DNA of 64,000 bases from Thalassia testudinum (lineage: Eukaryota; Streptophyta; Magnoliopsida; Alismatales; Hydrocharitaceae): assembly GCA_037157565.1 (NCBI GenBank), contig JAZHRO010000062.1, positions 8,618,001-8,682,000 of the forward strand, written 5' to 3'. The notes beneath the pieces were generated by a model. The model worked only from the letters and a program-made list of their open reading frames with translations. It was not told where the DNA came from and did no database searches. The position numbers and the translations under genes were made by a program. This document shows, in pieces, positions 24,245-33,963 of the stretch. The first letter of the stretch is position 1. Each line of letters opens with the position of its first letter.

Positions 24245-25400
24245 ATGCCTTGTCGTGGAGTTCTTAAGGCGGGCCGCGGACGCGGCCATGGACGAGGTTG
24301 GAGGGGTAGACGTGCCAGGCCTGAGGTGCCAGTTGACTCGCTACTTCTCCCGGGCGTTCAGGCCCAAGACCTCGCTCAGCTGATCCAAGACATAGTATGA
24401 GAGGAGCTCCACCTGCCTCCACGGGTACCTCTCCCTGGGGATGTGGAGGGGGAGTCCTTTGTGAGACCGAGAGACCGACGCAGCGCTAGACGAGTAGGAG
24501 TGGGAGGGGGTGGTCCTCCATCGCCCCCACTGCACTCTGACACTGCTGAGCACGAGCCCTCCCTGCCTGGAGGTGTGCCCGTTCCCCCACTGTAGCTGCA
24601 CTATGAGCTTTTCGGGCAGTTCCGGAAGTTGAAGCCCCCCTCCTTCAAGGGGGATGAGGACCCATTTGAGGCGGAGGACTGGCTGGAGCAGATTGAGAAG
24701 GTGTTTGACACCCTTCGCCCCCCTGTGGAGTACCGCGTGGCCTTTGCCACGTACTAGCTGGAGAGTGCAGCACACAGGTGGTGGAGGGCAGTCAAAGGCC
24801 AGGAGAGGGGAGAGCCGACGTGGGACTAGTTCGTGACCCTCTTCTACAAGTAGTACTTCCCGCAGACTTGGCAGGACCAGAGGAGGCAGGAGTTCCACAC
24901 TCTCCGCTAGGGGACGATGATTGTTAGCGCATACCGCACGTGCTTCCTGGAGTTGTCATGTTTTGCTGCGACAGCCGTAGCTACGAAGGAGGAGCACCTG
25001 TGGAGGTTCACTGAGGGGCTCCGGCCTGCTATTCGGGGCTATGTCAAGCCCCTGAAGCTACCCACTTTCTCGAGAGTGGTGGAGGCAGCTATGACATATG
25101 AGGAGACCAACCCGGCTGTGTGAGACACCGACAACAGATGGAAGAGGCCCTACCAGCCAGAGTACTCTCAGGGCCGATGAGAGAGGAGGCACGCGGCACC
25201 CATGGGAGAGCCGTCTCATTTTGCGAGGCCATCTATGGCCTTTGGGGGCCCCCGACAAGGGCCAGCTGTCAGCACTGGACCCCCGCCCAGTCGTCAGCAG
25301 GGACCTACTGAGGGAGGGAGTCGAGTTCCTCTCTGCTACCAGTGTGGCCAGTTAGGCCACATCAGGATGGACTGCCCGTCTAGGGTTGGAGCGTAGTAGA
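24245..25400 (+). pseudogene. Tekay-type gag with CCHC zinc knuckle
   Basis: The frame starts at the ATG of MPCRGVLKAGRGRG (24245), a short basic Gly/Arg-rich N-terminus. A Pro-rich linker follows, then the gag core beginning FRKLKPPSFKGDEDPFEAEDW (about 24620-24680) and running past RPAIRGYVKPLKLPTF. The nucleic-acid-binding knuckle CYQCGQLGHIRMDC is intact at 25334-25375 (C-X2-C-X4-H-X4-C). The one frame is kept throughout, with no insertion or deletion. It is broken by stops near 24398, 24595, 24757, 24827, 24851, 24908, 25121, 25178 and a double TAG near 25395. All are TAG or TGA, fitting CAG or CGA decayed by C-to-T. The ATG choice rests on frame and position 170 bases after the PBS. Confidence 0.88.
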
Positions 25401-26060
25401 TGCTCCCTGCACCGAGCATTGGGGGTCGAGCAGGCAGTCGTGGTTCCCAGGCGCGTGGGGAAGGACAGCAGTCACAGGGAGGATACTGACCAGCGGCTAC
25501 TTGCCCGACTTAGAGTGTGGCTGCTTCTTCTACACCAAGAGCTGAGGGGCGTGTCAACACCCTGACACATAGAGACGCCAGGGCATCCGGTTCAGTGGTG
25601 ACAGGTATGGTTACAGTTTCCGATAGATTAGTTTACGTGCTTTTTGATTTCAGCGCCACACACTCTTTTGTCGCTGCGAGTTTTGCTGTCAATTTGGGAT
25701 AGGACTGCATGTTGTTAGAGGATCCGTTTGTGATCAGAGACCCAGGTGGCCAGCTATTTGTAGCTGAGGAGGTCTACACAGACTGTGAGGTCAGTATTGG
25801 GGGACACAACCTCCTTGCTGATTTGATTGTGATACCAATGGAGGATTTTGGCATGATTCTGGGGATGGATTGGCTGTTCTCTTACCACACCTTGGTGGAC
25901 TATTTCAGGAGGAAGATCGTCTTCTCCATGCCGGAGATACCTTCCTTTGAGTTTCACAGACAGCCGGTGGATGGAGGTTTCAGGTGCACATCTGCGCTTC
26001 GGGTAGCGAGAGTTTTGAGCCAGGGGTGTGAGGGCTTCCTAGCCTGTGTGGTGGCAGAGC
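25401..26060 (+). pseudogene. Tekay-type aspartic protease region
   Basis: Same frame as gag. The protease that would mature the polyprotein is recognised by VYVLFDFSATHSFVAASFA, with the catalytic Asp codon at 25646-25648. It is followed by LADLIVIPMEDFGMILGMDW at about 25820-25870, the usual downstream strand. Most relatives have Asp-Pro-Gly or Asp-Ser-Gly at the active site. Here the triad reads Asp-Phe-Ser, so the flap of conserved residues is already altered. Stops near 25486, 25510 and 25700 precede or interrupt it. The two longest open pieces of the whole frame begin here (25709) and continue to 26341 in the RT. Confidence 0.85.
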
Positions 26061-27000
26061 TCAGCCCCGTGATAGACTTTCAGAGCATTCCGATGGTTAG
26101 TGAGTACCCCGACGTGTTTCCAGAGGAGCTGCCAGGACTGCCGCCAGAGTGTGAGATCAAGTTTGAGATCTCATTGGTACCGGGGACTAGCCCCATTTCT
26201 ATGGCACTGTATCGGATGGCACCACTTGAGTTACGAGAGCTCAAGTCACAGCTACAGGACCTGTTGGAGAAGGGCTTTGTGAGGCCCAGTGCATTCTCGT
26301 GGGGAGCCCTTGTGTTGTTTGTGAAGAAGGATGGTACCTTGTGACTTTGTGTTGACTACAGACAGCTGAATAGGGTCACCATCAAGAACAAGTATCCTCT
26401 GCCGAGGATTGATGATCTGTTTGACTAGTTGCAAGGTGCCACTGTATTCTCCAAGATAGATCTGAGATCAGGATACCATCAGTTGAGGATCAGGTAGACC
26501 GACGTCCCCAAGACAGCTTTCCGCACCCAGTATGGACACTACGAGTTTTTGGTCATGCCGTTTGGGCTGACCAATGCCCCTGCTGCCTTCATGGATTTGA
26601 TGAACCAGGATTTCAGACCGTATTTGGACCAGTTTGTGGTAGTATTTATTGATGACGTGCTCGTCTACTCGCGGGATCAGGCACAACACGAACAGCACTT
26701 GCGGATGATTCTGGACACTTTAAGACGACGCAGGTTGTATGCTAAATACAGCAAGTGCGAGTTTTGGTTGAGACAGGTGACTTTCATGGGCCATGTGATT
26801 TCAGGGGATGGCTTGGCTATGGATCTAGCCAAGGTTGAGGCAGTACTCAGGTGGGAGAGGCCACGTATGGTGACAGAGATACGCAGCTTCTTGGGACTGG
26901 CAGGTTACTACCGGCGGTTTATGAGGGGATTCTCCCAGATTGCACGTCCTATGACTCAGTTGACCCGAAAGGATGTGCCCTTTGCTTGGACAGACGCTTG
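26061..27000 (+). pseudogene. Tekay-type reverse transcriptase
   Basis: The region runs from EYPDVFPEELPGLPPE through the RT palm and fingers. Visible landmarks are LQDLLEKGFVRPSAFSWGA, VKKDGTL-stop-[48 protein letters not shown] and the catalytic FIDDVLVYS at 26645-26671. FIDD is the usual form of the YXDD box in plant Ty3 elements. The thumb follows with [12 protein letters not shown] (about 26886). Stops sit at 26342 (Arg position), 26427 and 26495 (Gln positions). Length and order match the family, and no frameshift is present. It would have copied the genomic RNA in the particle, but cannot now be made as one protein. Confidence 0.92.
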
Positions 27001-27220
27001 TGAGGCGTGTTTTCAGGAGTTGAAGGAGAGGCTGACTTTGGCTCCTGTGCTTACCATCCCAGATAGCAGTGGCGGTTTTGTGGTCTATAATGACGCTTTG
27101 TTGCAGGGGTTAGGGGGTGTGCTCATGCAGCAGGGTCATGTTGTCGCTTATGCGTTGCGGCAACTGAAGCCCCATGAGCATAGCTACCCTACCCATGACT
27201 TAGAGCTGGTAGCTGTCTTC
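27001..27220 (+). pseudogene. Tekay-type RNase H, first half, cut by a Copia insertion
   Basis: The frame continues as [26 protein letters not shown] and [14 protein letters not shown], then stops being RNase H at 27220, where the Sirevirus derivative begins. The first catalytic Asp is kept in YNDA (most relatives have YTDA), and the catalytic Glu in DLELVAV. The target duplication TCTTC (27216-27220) is repeated at 32712-32716. The second half resumes at 32717 in the same frame: removing the insertion plus one duplicate gives a seamless reading from GCTGTCTTC into TTCACGATGAAG. Confidence 0.93.
27216..27220 (+). repeat. Left target site duplication of gag-only Sirevirus derivative
   Basis: TCTTC is repeated exactly at 32712-32716. 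Confidence 0.95.
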
Positions 27221-27860
27221 TGTAATTTTCCCTACCAGGAGGGGTGACGTAATAATATCGGAAATAAAATATAAACAATCTCACAAAATACAATCACACA
27301 AAGTACACAAAGATTTATAGGTGGAAACCCAAACTGGGTGAAAACCACCACCTAACCCTCTCGAGTTAGGATTTTCCGATCAACCAAGTTGATCAAATCC
27401 ACTAAATGAATCACTTTAAACGAGGGTGATTCAACCTCAATTACAACCACGCTACAAGTGTGAGGGTAGCGTTCTTCAACCCCTTCTCTCCATGAGAAGG
27501 ATTTTGTCCCACGAAGGAGACGGGAATTTGCAAAACGAATACCCAACCGAATAACAAAGATAAAATAACAAATAATCCTATAGAGCCAACAAAGTAATTT
27601 TAAACCTAAGCTTCTATAGGAATTAAGAAACTCCCCTTTTCAAGGAGTGCGTCGAGTCGATGACGCGGGTGCGTGAGCCATGCGACGGCGCAACGTCGCT
27701 CTCGTTAACTACGGTGGGAGAGCGGGTGCGCGAAGGCTTGATGCTCTCTAGATGAAGAATTAGAGCTTGGAGAGCAAGAGAGACACAAAATGGTTTGAAA
27801 GTGTATTGCAAGGTGTGTCTTGTGTTTATTAGGTGTATGTTGGTGTGCAAGAGGTTCCCC

Positions 27861-27871
27861 TCTATTTATAG
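27861..27871 (-). promoter_or_regulatory. TATA box of 3' Sirevirus LTR
   Basis: The minus strand reads CTATAAATAGA. Matching boxes are at about 31651-31662 (5' LTR, the working promoter) and 54034-54043 (second Sirevirus LTR). Confidence 0.8.
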
Positions 27872-27973
27872 AGGCCTTAGGAAGGCTTTGGATGGCTTAG
27901 GAAAGGCTCCATAGCCGTTGGGTGCAAAGCCCAAGTGAATCAACCCGAAATTAGGAACAATCACTGCACTGAC

Positions 27974-28515
27974 AGGGTTATCAGACGTCTAATTCTGGCA
28001 TCAGACGTCTGGAAGACCACTTTAAGACGTCTGAAAATAAGGTCAGACGTCTGATTTTGGGCGGGTCTCTTCCTGACTTGAATCAGATCTAAACAGGGTT
28101 CTAGCGCAAGTCCATCAGACGACATACAGGATGTCTGGCACTATGTCTGGACGTCTGGAAACCTAATTTTTCATGGGAATGGATTTGCAACAGCTAGAAA
28201 ATATCTGAGAAGAGATTTTTGGGTCAGTCGAGGCAAAATGGTCAATTATCAGACGTCTGGAAAGTCCTATGGATGTCTGATAAGGCTCTAACAGTCATAT
28301 TCTGTAGTGTTTGCTAAGCCAGCCAACGGTCCACTAATTGGACGTCTGGCAAGTCCATCAGAGGTCTTCTAAGACGTCTGGACTATGGTCTGGACGTCTG
28401 ATTTCATCAGACAGAATACTAAGTCCAGCCTAATAGTTATCAGACGTCTGAATCAACAGTCAGACGTCTTAAAACACATTATCAGATGTCTGATTTGGGA
28501 ATTAGACATCTGGAA
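27974..28515. repeat. GACGTC palindrome array, 3' Sirevirus LTR
   Basis: Eleven intact GACGTC cores, mostly as AGACGTCTG, at irregular 20-100 bp spacing, plus decayed GATGTC and GACATC forms. It lies directly upstream of the TATA box in element orientation. Confidence 0.93.
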
Positions 28516-28920
28516 ATGCTGTTTGAACCCTATATTGGTTTTCTAAGTTCTCTACAGAAAACCTAAGTATCCTAGGGTTGTGCCGGTGTTCCTAGGACTA
28601 CTGTTAGGGTACTTTGAGGCTCTTTAACATAATGTTCTAAGGAAATAAAGAGCAAGAAAATAAAGACAAAAGTACATGAAACGAATAAATAGAATTCTAT
28701 CATATTCTTCTTGTCCTTCCATCTTCAATCTATCGCTCCTCGCGAATCTCCTCTGTTCTCCATCAAGCTCCTCCAATCCGTCCTGGATGCGAGCTCGAAT
28801 TCTGTCTAATAACGTCTACATTTGTAATTGACCGGAAATCTAAGACTCCAAGTGCAAATGTTAAATAACACGTGTTTTGTTATCATCAAAACAAATGATC
28901 GTGGTGCTCTAGCACCAACA

Positions 28921-28936
28921 ATCTCCTCCTTTTTGA
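28921..28936 (-). other. Polypurine tract of gag-only Sirevirus derivative
   Basis: The minus strand reads TCAAAAAGGAGGAGAT, abutting the 3' LTR start TGTTGG. This is the expected plus-strand primer site. Confidence 0.8.
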
Positions 28937-28968
28937 TGATGAGAAAATCATAAATACTAATGCAAAAA

Positions 28969-29192
28969 ATCCTCCCCCTTTTTGACATTATCAAAAAGGT
29001 TTGATTAATTTTAAATTTTCTATAACTCCCCCCTTAAAACATGCTCTTCTATAAATTTCAAAGGTAATGTCCTCCCCCTTTTTTATAACAAGATAGCTAT
29101 TATTTTTCTCCCCCTTTCTAAAGGAAATTTAGCTACCTTATATCTCCCCCTTAAAAATTGGCAATTAGCTTATAATTTTTTGCTCCCCCTAT
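28969..29192 (-). repeat. Multiple polypurine tracts upstream of PPT
   Basis: Six G-runs of five or six with A-rich shoulders appear on the minus strand (plus-strand CTCCCCC words at about 28971, 29026, 29071, 29108, 29142 and 29182). Repeated PPT-like tracts before the true PPT are a known habit of Sireviruses. Between them the sequence is non-coding. Confidence 0.8.
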
Positions 29193-29236
29193 CTAAATGC
29201 TTATGATAAAAGGATAGGTAAAGGGTTTTACCTCAC

Positions 29237-30955
29237 CTACCATGGCCAATAAAATGGTCCAAATGGTGGTGGTGGATGCCACATCGGATGGGGCTCCCAT
29301 CCATAGCTTGGAGGCCTGGGCATCGGCGCCGGTCTCCAGTCTGGTGGTCGACGTGCGGCGGGTCCATCGTTTGTTCGCCGTCTCGTCGGTCATTTCGTTC
29401 TCCTCCTTGGTCTACTCCTTGGTTCTCCCAACTTGAGTTGACCAGCCTTGAGTTTGTAGGTCCAGTCCTTCGTGTTGTAGTTATCCCTGAAACCTACAAA
29501 ATAAGATTCCAATTCTTTTTTCGGTATCCAAGTGGGCTTGGATCCGGATCTATTAGCGGGTCTCCTTGATGGAGATCCTTTCTCAATCTTAGGGCTATAT
29601 AAATCATCTACTTTGTTGATTAATTTGTTAGAGTTTTCCCTAAGATATGCAATTTCTTTTTCTATAGTATGCATCTTAGTTTTTAAATCACAGATTTCTA
29701 AATTTAAACTATCATTTTCCTCAATCAATTTATTATTTTCATTGATGAGGTTATGATTTTCTAATAATAGGTTATCAATTCTAGAACTAGCTTCTATGTC
29801 CTTAAGTTATTTTTCTAACCTATCATTTTCATTTTTAAGAAAACTAAGGTTCTTTTTAATGCTTTTGTTTTCTATTCTTAATGATTTACTAACATCAAAT
29901 AATTCATTAAAAGCTTCTTGTAAGTCGTAACTTACCTCGTTGTCTGAGTCGCTTCCGCTTTCATTGTCGCTTCCTCTGGCCATGAAGCCGAAGCAAGCGG
30001 TTTCTTCTTCTATGGACTTTTCTTCTTCTTCTTCCTTCGAGCTGGAGTCGTCCCAAGTGGCTTGGAATGCCTTCCTCTTGGATCTCTTTACCTTTTCCTT
30101 CTTCTTCTCCTTTTTGAGAAGAGGGCACTCTGGTCGTAGGTGCCCTTTCTCGTTGTAGTGATAGCAACGTCTCGGGCTCTCCTTCTTCAATTCCCTACAC
30201 AACTTGGAAAACTTTTTAAGTAAAAATTTAAAGTCTTCGTCGTCGGAACTTACCTCGCTATCCGACGCAGCTTTGAAGGCGAGAGTCTTCTTTGGTTTAG
30301 GCTCCAGTGTATCCTTCTTCTTCTGCTTCAACTTAGTCTCATAGGCCATTAGATTGCCTAGGAGATCTTCCATGTTGAGCTCCTCCACTTCATTCGCCTC
30401 CTCGATGGCAGTGACTTTCTGTTCCCACTCCGGTCCGAGGGAACGAAGAAGCTTCCCTTGAAGCTCCCCCTTGATGAAAGTCTTCCCTAAAGCTTTCAAG
30501 TTATTTACAATGAGAGTGAACCTAGTGTTCATCTCACTTAAAGATTCGTTAGATTTCATTGAAAAATACTCAAACTCTTGTGAAAGTAAATTTATTTTAG
30601 AAGTTTCTACCTTAGAGGTACCTTCGTGAGTTACCTCAAGTGTGTGCCAAATCTCGTATGCAGTGGCACATTGCGAGATTCTGTTGAACTCCTCCGAGCT
30701 GAGCGCGTAATACAACACGTTCATTGTTTTCGCGTTGAGCGAGAGTTCCCGAATCTGCTGCTGCGAGTATTCTGCAACGGGTTTTTGTGGAATGTCGAAG
30801 GGGGTCTCACACCTGGCCCAGATTGTGAAATCGTTGGCTTGAAGCCATGTCTTCATCCGCAGCTTCCAGTAAGGGTAGTTGCTCCCGTCGAAGAACGGCG
30901 GATGAGTCGTAGACTGGCCCTCGGAAATCCTACCCGCGGAACTGCTCCCCTCCAT
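29237..30955 (-). pseudogene. Sirevirus-type gag with coiled-coil tail
   Basis: The start is the ATG of MEGSSSAGRI at 30955, 42 bases after the PBS. A longer frame to 31009 uses a non-ATG start inside the PBS and is rejected. Residues 15-230 are the Copia gag core (HPPFFDGSNYPYWKLRMKTW, EFNRISQCATAYEIW, ETSKINLLSQEFEYFSM). A zinc-knuckle-like CYHYNEKGHLRPEC is at about residue 260, with its second Cys replaced by Tyr. An acidic Ser/Glu stretch and a heptad-rich coiled coil follow (SIKKNLSFLKNENDRLEK and beyond). After a TAA at 29807-29809 the same frame continues through more coiled coil. A TGA at 29390-29392 follows, then a Pro/Trp-rich end (MWHPPPPFGPFYWPW) to TAG at 29237. About 570 codons in all, two premature stops, no frameshift. 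This is the only protein of the element. Confidence 0.88.
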
Positions 30956-30996
30956 AGATCTTCTTGCTTGGTTGTTATGACGAAACAGTAAGACCT

Positions 30997-31008
30997 GCTC
31001 TGATACCA
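30997..31008 (-). other. Primer-binding site of gag-only Sirevirus derivative
   Basis: The minus strand reads TGGTATCAGAGC, a full match to the initiator tRNA-Met type PBS, two bases inside the 5' LTR. Confidence 0.93.
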
Positions 31009-31010
31009 AT

Positions 31011-32711
31011 TGTAATTTTCCCTACCAGGAGGGGTGACGTAATAATTGCGAAAAATAAAATATAAACAATCTCACAAAATACAATCACACAAAGTACACA
31101 AAGATTTATAGGTGGAAACCCAAACCAGGTGAAAACCACCACCTAACCCTCTCGAGTTAGGATTTTTCGATCAACCAAGTTGATCAAATCCACTAAATGA
31201 ATCACTTTAAATGAGGGTGATTCAACCTCAATTACAACCACGCTACAAGTGTGAGGGTAGCGTTCCTCAACCCCTTCTCTCCATGAGAAGGATTTTGTCC
31301 CACGAAGGAGACGGGAATTCGCAAAGCGAATACCCAACCAAATAACAAAGATAAAATAACAAATAATCCTATAGAGCCAACAAAGTAATTTTGAACCTAA
31401 GCTTCTATAGGAATTAAGAAACTCTCCTTTGCAAGGAGTGCATCGAGTCGATGACGCGGGTGCGTGAGCCACGTGACGGCACAACATCGCTCTCGTGAAC
31501 TATGGCGGGAGAGCAGGTGCGCGAAGGCTTGATGCTCTCTAGATGAAGAATTAGAGCTTGGAGAGCAAGAGAGACACAAAATGGTTTGAAAGTGTATTGC
31601 AAGGTGTGTCTTGTGTTTCTTAGGTGTATGTTGGTGTGCAAGAGGTTCCCCTCTATTTATAGAGGCCTTAGGAAGGCTTTGGATGGCTTAGGAAAGGCTC
31701 CATAGTCGTTGGGTGCAAAGCCCAAGTGAATCAACCTGAAATCAGGAACAATCATTGCACTGACAGGGTTATCAGACGTCTGATTCTGGCATCAGACGTC
31801 TGGAAGACCACTTTAAGACGTCTGAAAATAAGGTCAGACGTCTGATTTTGGGCGGGTCTCTTCCTGACTTGAATCAGATCTAAACAGGGTTCTAGCGCAA
31901 GTCCATCAGACGACATACAGGATGTCTGGCACTATGTCTGGACGTCTGGAAACCTATTTTTTTGTGGGAATGGATTTGCAACGGCTAGAAAATATCTGAG
32001 AAGAGATTTTCGGGTCAGTCGAGGCAAAACAGTCAATTATCAGACGTCTGGAAAGTCCTATGGACGTCTGATAAGGCTCTAATGGTCATATTCTGTAGTG
32101 TTTGCTAAGCCAGCCAACGGTCCACTAATTGGACGTCTGGCAAGTCCATCAGAGGTCTTCTAAGACGTCTGGACTATGGTCTAGACGTCTGATTTCATCA
32201 GACAGAATACTAAGTCCAGCCTAATAGTTATCAGACGTCTGAATCAACAGTTAGACGTCTTAAAACACATTATCAGACGTCTGATTTGGGAATTAGATGT
32301 CTGGAAATGCTGTTTGAACCCTATATTGGTTTTCTAAGTTCTCTACAGAAAACCTAAGTATCCTAGGGTTGTGCCGGTGTTCCTAGGACTACTGTTAGGG
32401 TACTTTGAGGCTCTTTAACATAATGTTCTAAGGAAATAAAGAGAAAGAAAATAAAGACAAAAGTACATGAAACGAATAAATAGAATTCTATCCGATTCTT
32501 CTTGTCCTTCCATCTTCAATCTATCGCTCCTCGCGAATCTCCTCTGTTCTCCATCTAGCTCCTCCAATCCGTCCTGGATGCGAGCTCGAATTCTGTCTAA
32601 TCACATCTACATTTGTAATTGACCTGAAATCTAAGACTCCAAGTGCAAATGTTAAATAACACGTGTTTTGTTATCATCAAAACAAATGATCGTGGTGCTC
32701 TAGCACCAACA
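31011..32711 (-). mobile_element. 5' LTR of gag-only Sirevirus derivative
   Basis: The minus-strand LTR starts TGTTGGTGCTAGAGCACCACG at 32711. It keeps 13 intact GACGTC hexamers (about 31769-32283) against 11 in the other LTR. The two lost ones are single transitions at the CG. Its TATA box is at about 31651-31662. Short frames inside are shadows. Confidence 0.95.
31769..32285. repeat. GACGTC palindrome array, 5' Sirevirus LTR
   Basis: Thirteen intact GACGTC cores in about 515 bases, commonly CAGACGTCTG. This is the best preserved array in the window. It lies in U3 upstream of the TATA box. Confidence 0.95.
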
Positions 32712-33000
32712 TCTTCTTCACGATGAAGACATGGAGGCACTACCTTTACGGTGAGACCTTTGAGATCTTCACGGATCATAAGAGCCTCAGGTACTTGTTT
32801 GATCAGAAGGAGCTTAACATGAGATAGAGACGTTGGTTAGAGCTCCTGAAGGACTATGATTGCAGCATCTCCTACCATCCGGGGAAGGCCAACGTGGTGG
32901 CTGACGCCTTGAGCCGGAAGGCGCCTGCCCACTTGGCCAGTTTACAGGCACAGAGTTGGAGACTCATGGAGGAGTTGGGCAGTTGGCGACCTCGAGAGTC
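32712..33000 (+). pseudogene. Tekay-type RNase H, second half
   Basis: Resumes the RNase H frame after the second TCTTC: FTMKTWRHYLYGETFEIFTDHKSLRY carries the later catalytic Asp in [32 protein letters not shown] closes the domain, with the family's His and Asp in [13 protein letters not shown]. One stop (TAG near 32824) replaces Gln in the usual MRQRRW. Confidence 0.92.
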
Positions 33001-33963
33001 ACAGGGGTATTATGGGGCAGTGAGGGTGACACGATAGACGAGGCCAGAGCTGATAGACCGCATCATCACAGGACAGATGACGGATTTGTACCTATAGTCA
33101 TTGCGAGATAGAGTGCTGTCAGGGGACCCAGGAGACTTCTCTTTTACAGACGAGGTGCTGTGTATGAGGGGACGTTTGTGTGTTCCTAGGGATGAGGAGT
33201 TGTTGAGAGAGCTTCTGACGGAGGTGCACGGTTCCAAGTTCACCAAACATCCTGGGAACACGAAGATGTATCATGATCTGAGATGCGACTTTTGGTGGAG
33301 AGGAATGAAGCGGGATGTGGGTGAGTTCGTGCAGCAGTGTTTGGTGTGTCAGCAGGTGAAGGCCGAGCATCAGAGGCCTACAGGGCCGTTGCAGCCACTT
33401 CCTATGCCAGAGTGGTAGTGGGAGAGCATCACCATGGACTTGGTGGTGGGCTTACCAGTTACCAAGCGAGGACACGACGCAGTCTGGTGATAGTGGACAG
33501 GTTGACGAAGACGGCATGTTTCCTACCGATCCGAGTCACTTTGGGACCAACACAGTTGGCAGAGAGGTATATTCGTGATGTGGTACATCTTCACGGAGTT
33601 CCGCATAAGATTGTATCCGACCGGGATACCTGTTTTACTTCCCAATTTTGGGCCGAGTTTCAGCAGGCGTTGGGGACATGATTGAGGTTCAGTATGGTGT
33701 ACCACCCCCAGATGGACGGACAGTCAGAGCACACTATACAGACACTTGGGGACCTTTTGCGTGCCTGTGTACTAGACTGGAGGGTCTCTTCGGAGGAGCA
33801 CTTACCCCTGGCAGAGTTTGCATATAATAACAGCTATCACTCAAGCATCGGCATGGCACCTTACGAGGCTCTGTAGGGACAGAGGTGTACTGCGCCCTTG
33901 AGTTGGGTTGAGGTGGAGACCAAGTGAGAGGTTGGCCTCAGGCTGATCCGGCAGAGTCAGGAG
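33001..33963 (+). pseudogene. Tekay-type integrase, zinc-binding and catalytic domains
   Basis: The N-terminal HHCC zinc domain is seen as VHGSKFTKHPGNTKMYHDL and CLVCQQVK (33222-33360). The DDE core is visible as SITMDLVVGLPV (first Asp), IVSDRDTCFTSQFW (second Asp) and YHPQMDGQSEHTIQTL (Glu), in normal order and spacing. This domain would insert the cDNA into the chromosome. It is broken by TAG near 33035, 33097, 33416 and 33874, and TGA near 33681 and 33926. A single missing base near 33485-33492 shifts the frame between DAVW and IVDRLTK. That is the only frameshift I find in the whole polyprotein. Confidence 0.92.

Larger units (their letters stand above)
27221..28920 (-). mobile_element. 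3' LTR of gag-only Sirevirus derivative
   Basis: The minus-strand LTR starts TGTTGGTGCTAGAGCACCACG at 28920 and ends GGGAAAATTACA at 27221. The TATA box is at 27861-27871 on the minus strand. Upstream of it, in U3, are 11 intact GACGTC hexamers within about 500 bases. Confidence 0.95.
27221..32711 (-). mobile_element. Gag-only Sirevirus-type Copia element (non-autonomous), complete
   Basis: There are two LTRs of 1700 and 1701 bp (27221-28920 and 31011-32711) and an internal region of only 2090 bp, in minus orientation. By eye the LTRs differ at few positions. The PBS (initiator tRNA-Met) and PPT are in place, and the target duplication TCTTC is exact. The interior encodes gag with a coiled-coil and Pro-rich tail. 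There is no protease, integrase, RT or RNase H, and no room for them. This is the layout of terminal-repeat elements with only GAG, which must be mobilised by a related autonomous element. It is one of the youngest insertions in the stack. Confidence 0.93.

Noticed and set aside
24341..24898. 185-residue minus-strand frame over gag
   Set aside because: Shadow of the Tekay gag frame; it is open because C-to-T decay puts stops on the sense strand.
29940..30991. Plus-strand frames across the Sirevirus gag
   Set aside because: Antisense shadows; the minus strand shows gag motifs, PBS and LTR order.
30956..31009. N-terminal extension of Sirevirus gag to 31009
   Set aside because: Starts with a non-ATG codon inside the PBS; the first ATG is at 30955.
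27974..32285. GACGTC arrays as a CRISPR array
   Set aside because: Repeat unit is a 6-10 bp palindrome with irregular spacing in a plant LTR; there are no unique spacers or cas genes.
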